This document shows, piece after piece, positions 61,936 to 64,000 of a stretch of 64,000 bases of DNA. Position numbers and translations under genes: made by a program. Where the stretch lies: the NCBI RefSeq assembly GCF_001861355.1, contig NZ_MASN01000060.1:1-64000 (forward strand), read 5' to 3'. This DNA comes from Natrialba sp. SSL1. Its GTDB lineage: Archaea; Halobacteriota; Halobacteria; Halobacteriales; Natrialbaceae. The notes beneath the pieces are model-generated. The model ran no database searches. It was given only the letters and a program-made list of their open reading frames with translations, and was not told the DNA's origin. Within the stretch, counting starts at the first letter, position 1. The number at the start of each line of letters is the position of its first letter.

Positions 61936-62763
61936 ATGCGCGCACTGCAGCACTGTGACTTCTGTGACAGCGAGGCCGCCGGCACCTTCGAGGTCCTCCC
62001 ACCCGAACTCGAGCCGACCGATACAGAGCAGCGACGGGTCGTGCTCTGTCCGGCCTGTAAGGAGCAGCTCGGAACGCTACTCGAGCCGCTGCTGGCTCGC
62101 CTTCGTGGCGAACCGGCCGTGGAGGTCGACGGGGCCGCCAATCGGAGCGGCACTCACGCTGACGAGCGAAGTGAGGAGGGCAGTGAAGATGGAGACGAAA
62201 GCGAGACCGAGAGCGAGGACCAGAGCGACGCTCCGTCCACAGCTCGCGGAAACGAAATTACGTTCGGCGACGCGGAGGCGGTCGAAACAGCAGCAACTTC
62301 TGGAATCGAGACGGGAGAAACCGCAGGATCAGAGTCAGCGGCGACGCTTGAAGCAGACCGAGACCCGGAATCAAAATCAAAATCAGGATCAGGATCAGAA
62401 CCAGCAACCAGTACCGATACGGAGCCAGCAGGCGAGTTGGAACCGGTTCCGGAGACGCAGCCAGCAACGAACGCGGACGCGGACGCGACATCGGACACCT
62501 CGGCGACAACCGGAGAGACCAGGACAGACAGCGTCAGTACGGCCAGGAAAACCGACGAACCGTCGAAACCAAGCGTACCGCAGGCCTACCCCAAGGTCAT
62601 CCGTCTCCTGCGCAACCGTGAGTTGCCGATGGACCGCACCGCCGTCGAATCGCTCGCTGCCGGCGCGTACGACCTCGAAGCCGAGCAGGCCGAGGCCATC
62701 GTCGATCACGCACTCGAGAAGGAGGAGTTCACCGAACGGAGCGGGAAGCTTCACCGTGCCTGA
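61936..62763 (+). CDS. Zinc-ribbon protein with long disordered linker
   Basis: A 275-residue protein. An N-terminal zinc ribbon uses CDFCD at residues 7-11 and CPACKEQL at about 38-45. Residues 60-205 are a Glu/Ser/Thr-rich low-complexity linker with slippage-type repeats (a Lys/Ser/Gly/Glu dipeptide run near 143-152). A small helical domain at about 210-275 (PQAYPKVIRLLRNRELPMDR, AYDLEAEQAEAIVDHALEKE) closes it. I do not know its function; the two folded ends suggest a nucleic-acid or protein bridging role. It ends 10 bp from the convergent hisB. Confidence 0.78.
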   Translation: MRALQHCDFCDSEAAGTFEVLPPELEPTDTEQRRVVLCPACKEQLGTLLEPLLARLRGEPAVEVDGAANRSGTHADERSEEGSEDGDESETESEDQSDAPSTARGNEITFGDAEAVETAATSGIETGETAGSESAATLEADRDPESKSKSGSGSEPATSTDTEPAGELEPVPETQPATNADADATSDTSATTGETRTDSVSTARKTDEPSKPSVPQAYPKVIRLLRNRELPMDRTAVESLAAGAYDLEAEQAEAIVDHALEKEEFTERSGKLHRA

Positions 62764-62773
62764 GACATCCTGG

Positions 62774-63373
62774 CTACTCGGTCAACGTCCCCTTCGTACT
62801 CGGCGCTCCCTCCCGGCGCTCGTCCACCCGCGTCGCATCGTCGAGTGACCGTGCCAGCGCCTTGAACAACGCCTCAGCCTCGTGGTGCGCGTTCTCGCCA
62901 GTCACGCCTGCGTGCAGCGTCAACCCCGCGTTCATCGCCAGCGACTCCGCGAAGTGACGCGCCATGTCGCTCGTGAACTCGCCGATCTGATCCTGGGAAA
63001 ACGTCCCGTCGAAGTAAAAGCGCGGCCGCCCGCTTACGTCCACTACTACGTCCGCAACCGCCTCGTCCAGCGGTACCCGCCGATCCGCGTACCGGACGAT
63101 CCCCGCACGGTCACCGAGCGCCTCGTCGAACGCCGACCCGAGCACGATCGCCACGTCCTCCACCGTGTGATGATCGTCGATCTCGAGATCGCCGTCGCAC
63201 TCGAGTTCGAGGTCGAACAGGCCGTGGCGGGCGAAGGCGGTGAGCATGTGATCGAAGAAGCCGATACCGGTGTCGACGGTGGCCGAGCCGTCGCCGTCGA
63301 CGGTTAGCGTGCAGTCGATTTCCGTCTCGCCGGTGTCGCGCGTGACGGTGGCGCGACGCTCGCTCGTGGTCAT
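62774..63373 (-). CDS. hisB: Imidazoleglycerol-phosphate dehydratase
   Basis: A 199-residue enzyme of histidine synthesis that converts imidazole glycerol phosphate to imidazole acetol phosphate. The manganese-binding repeats are intact: [31 protein letters not shown], and the second set [19 protein letters not shown] with [13 protein letters not shown]. There is no fused histidinol phosphatase. ATG 63373 opens [20 protein letters not shown], the usual start. No other his gene is in the window, consistent with the scattered his genes of haloarchaea. Confidence 0.95.
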   Translation of the reverse strand: MTTSERRATVTRDTGETEIDCTLTVDGDGSATVDTGIGFFDHMLTAFARHGLFDLELECDGDLEIDDHHTVEDVAIVLGSAFDEALGDRAGIVRYADRRVPLDEAVADVVVDVSGRPRFYFDGTFSQDQIGEFTSDMARHFAESLAMNAGLTLHAGVTGENAHHEAEALFKALARSLDDATRVDERREGAPSTKGTLTE

Positions 63374-63734
63374 GTGGAAGCGATTGCGCCCTCGGTACAA
63401 GGGGGTTGCGCTCGTGGCGAGCGTGTCGAGCGTAGCAGATGTCGCGAGTGTGGCGAGCGTGTTGAGACGAGGCAAGCACGACGAGTCTGCCACGTGGTCG
63501 CAGTCGGTTACGAGCGGGGATAGGCAATGTGTGTCGGTCGATGGCGCGAGGAACCGGAACTGGTATCTGCAGATGAGTGTCGACTCGCTCGACACGCGCG
63601 ACGGTATTGGGTGCCAAGAGAATCGGGACGAGCGCGGGTCGGGCAGAACGAGGGGCCTACTCACACCAGTGCGGACCGCTGGGGAACTGACGGATAAAAC
63701 GACCTTAGATTCGTTTGTAAAACGTCTCGTCCTA

Positions 63735-63750
63735 TTTAGAAGAGTCTAAA
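63735..63750. repeat. Inverted repeat TTTAGA-AGAG-TCTAAA
   Basis: A perfect 6-bp stem with a 4-nt loop, in AT-rich sequence about 110 bp before the edge gene. It could be an operator or a terminator. Confidence 0.5.
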
Positions 63751-63811
63751 ATGATTGTTTCGGTGTCACTACGACCGTGAAACGGACCGAAATAGTGCCA
63801 ACCGTCGGGCG

Positions 63812-63819
63812 CTTATATG
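63812..63819 (+). promoter_or_regulatory. TATA box for the right-edge gene
   Basis: CTTATATG is centred about 46 nt before ATG 63862, predicting a leader of about 20 nt that contains the ribosome binding site at 63848-63854. Confidence 0.5.
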
Positions 63820-63847
63820 ATACGTCCAGTGAATGTCGCTGATACGA

Positions 63848-63854
63848 AGAGGTG
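63848..63854 (+). promoter_or_regulatory. Shine-Dalgarno-like GAAGAGGTGA region
   Basis: GAGGTGA is complementary to the 16S rRNA 3' end and ends 7 nt before ATG 63862. Most genes here are leaderless, so this leadered start is an exception. Confidence 0.55.
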
Positions 63855-63861
63855 ACCCGCG

Positions 63862-64000
63862 ATGTCTAACTCAACGCCCAGCCCCTCCCCACTTTCGAAC
63901 GAGTCCGTCCCCCCAGCGGGAACGGACGGCGACCAGCAGGCAGAGTCAGCGACGAACAGTGCCCGAAACGTCCTCAAGGGATCAACGCAGTTCCTGTGCT
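63862..64000 (+). CDS. Truncated gene at right edge, unknown function
   Basis: Forty-six codons are visible and the frame runs off the window. The N-terminus MSNSTPSPSPLSNESVPPAG is low-complexity and polar, followed by SARNVLKGSTQFLC. It is too short to assign. It is preceded by a TATA element and a Shine-Dalgarno-like site, so translation start is well supported. Confidence 0.7.
   Translation, partial: MSNSTPSPSPLSNESVPPAGTDGDQQAESATNSARNVLKGSTQFLC

Larger units (their letters stand above)
63374..63861. other. 488-bp non-coding region upstream of hisB and the edge gene
   Basis: No gene supported. The left part (63405-63470) holds imperfect repeats of GTGGCGAGCGTGTCGAGCG type. The right part is AT-rich, with an inverted repeat at 63735-63750 and a TATA-like CTTATATG at 63812-63819. 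Confidence 0.45.

Overview
The window is chromosomal DNA from a halophilic archaeon (class Halobacteria). The support is high G+C with GC-rich third codon positions, strongly acidic proteins, many leaderless genes with a TATA element 25-29 nt upstream of ATG or GTG, Tat signal peptides on exported proteins, an MC1 chromosomal protein, a tandem-repeat EndA tRNA-splicing endonuclease and a CetZ-like tubulin homologue. A member of the Natrialbales is my best guess, but the genus is not determined. About 55 protein genes cover roughly 90% of the sequence. I found no rRNA, tRNA, CRISPR array or complete insertion sequence.

Left part (1-18 kb): an HD phosphohydrolase, a P-loop kinase, a phosphonate-type ABC transporter operon (phnD-phnC-phnE, minus strand), a second HD hydrolase, a NucS-like/zinc-finger protein, endA and a divergent CetZ-family GTPase follow one another. 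Then comes a four-gene overlapping operon (DUF4129-type membrane protein, small membrane protein, DUF58 protein, multi-spanning membrane protein with a C-terminal helix-hairpin-helix). It is met tail to tail by a MoxR AAA+ ATPase. This MoxR/DUF58/DUF4129 set is probably one membrane-associated chaperone-like system.

Middle part (18-36 kb): an information-processing and amino-acid block with trpS, pheS-pheT, pheA and leuS. Among these lie an M14 carboxypeptidase, an AbrB-like small protein, MC1, a Bcp peroxiredoxin, an Hsp20 and an opsin-family membrane protein that lacks the retinal lysine.

Right part (36-64 kb): a PAS histidine kinase, a membrane-tethered winged-helix regulator, a fused cytochrome b-like/heterodisulfide reductase-like oxidoreductase, a Cmi4-like protein, a Cas4-like protein that appears to lack nuclease residues, a threonylcarbamoyl-AMP synthase, a glutaredoxin plus cysteine-free peroxiredoxin pair, a CNNM/CorC transporter, a PiT phosphate transporter and an ABC-2 exporter operon. 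Next is a small AT-rich accessory island (about 52.1-54.3 kb) with two divergent Tat-exported proteins, one ending in a ten-cysteine module. Then follow upp, a frameshifted DUF2892 gene, an S9 peptidase, a LUD protein, an IMPACT/YigZ protein, an ACT regulator, a zinc-ribbon protein and hisB. A gene truncated by the window edge closes it.

Most promising for new biology: the lysine-less opsin, the cysteine-rich Tat precursor with its divergent partner, the MoxR/DUF58/DUF4129 cluster with its HhH membrane protein, and several conserved folds that have lost their catalytic residues. All functional statements rest on motif recognition by eye; no database search was run.
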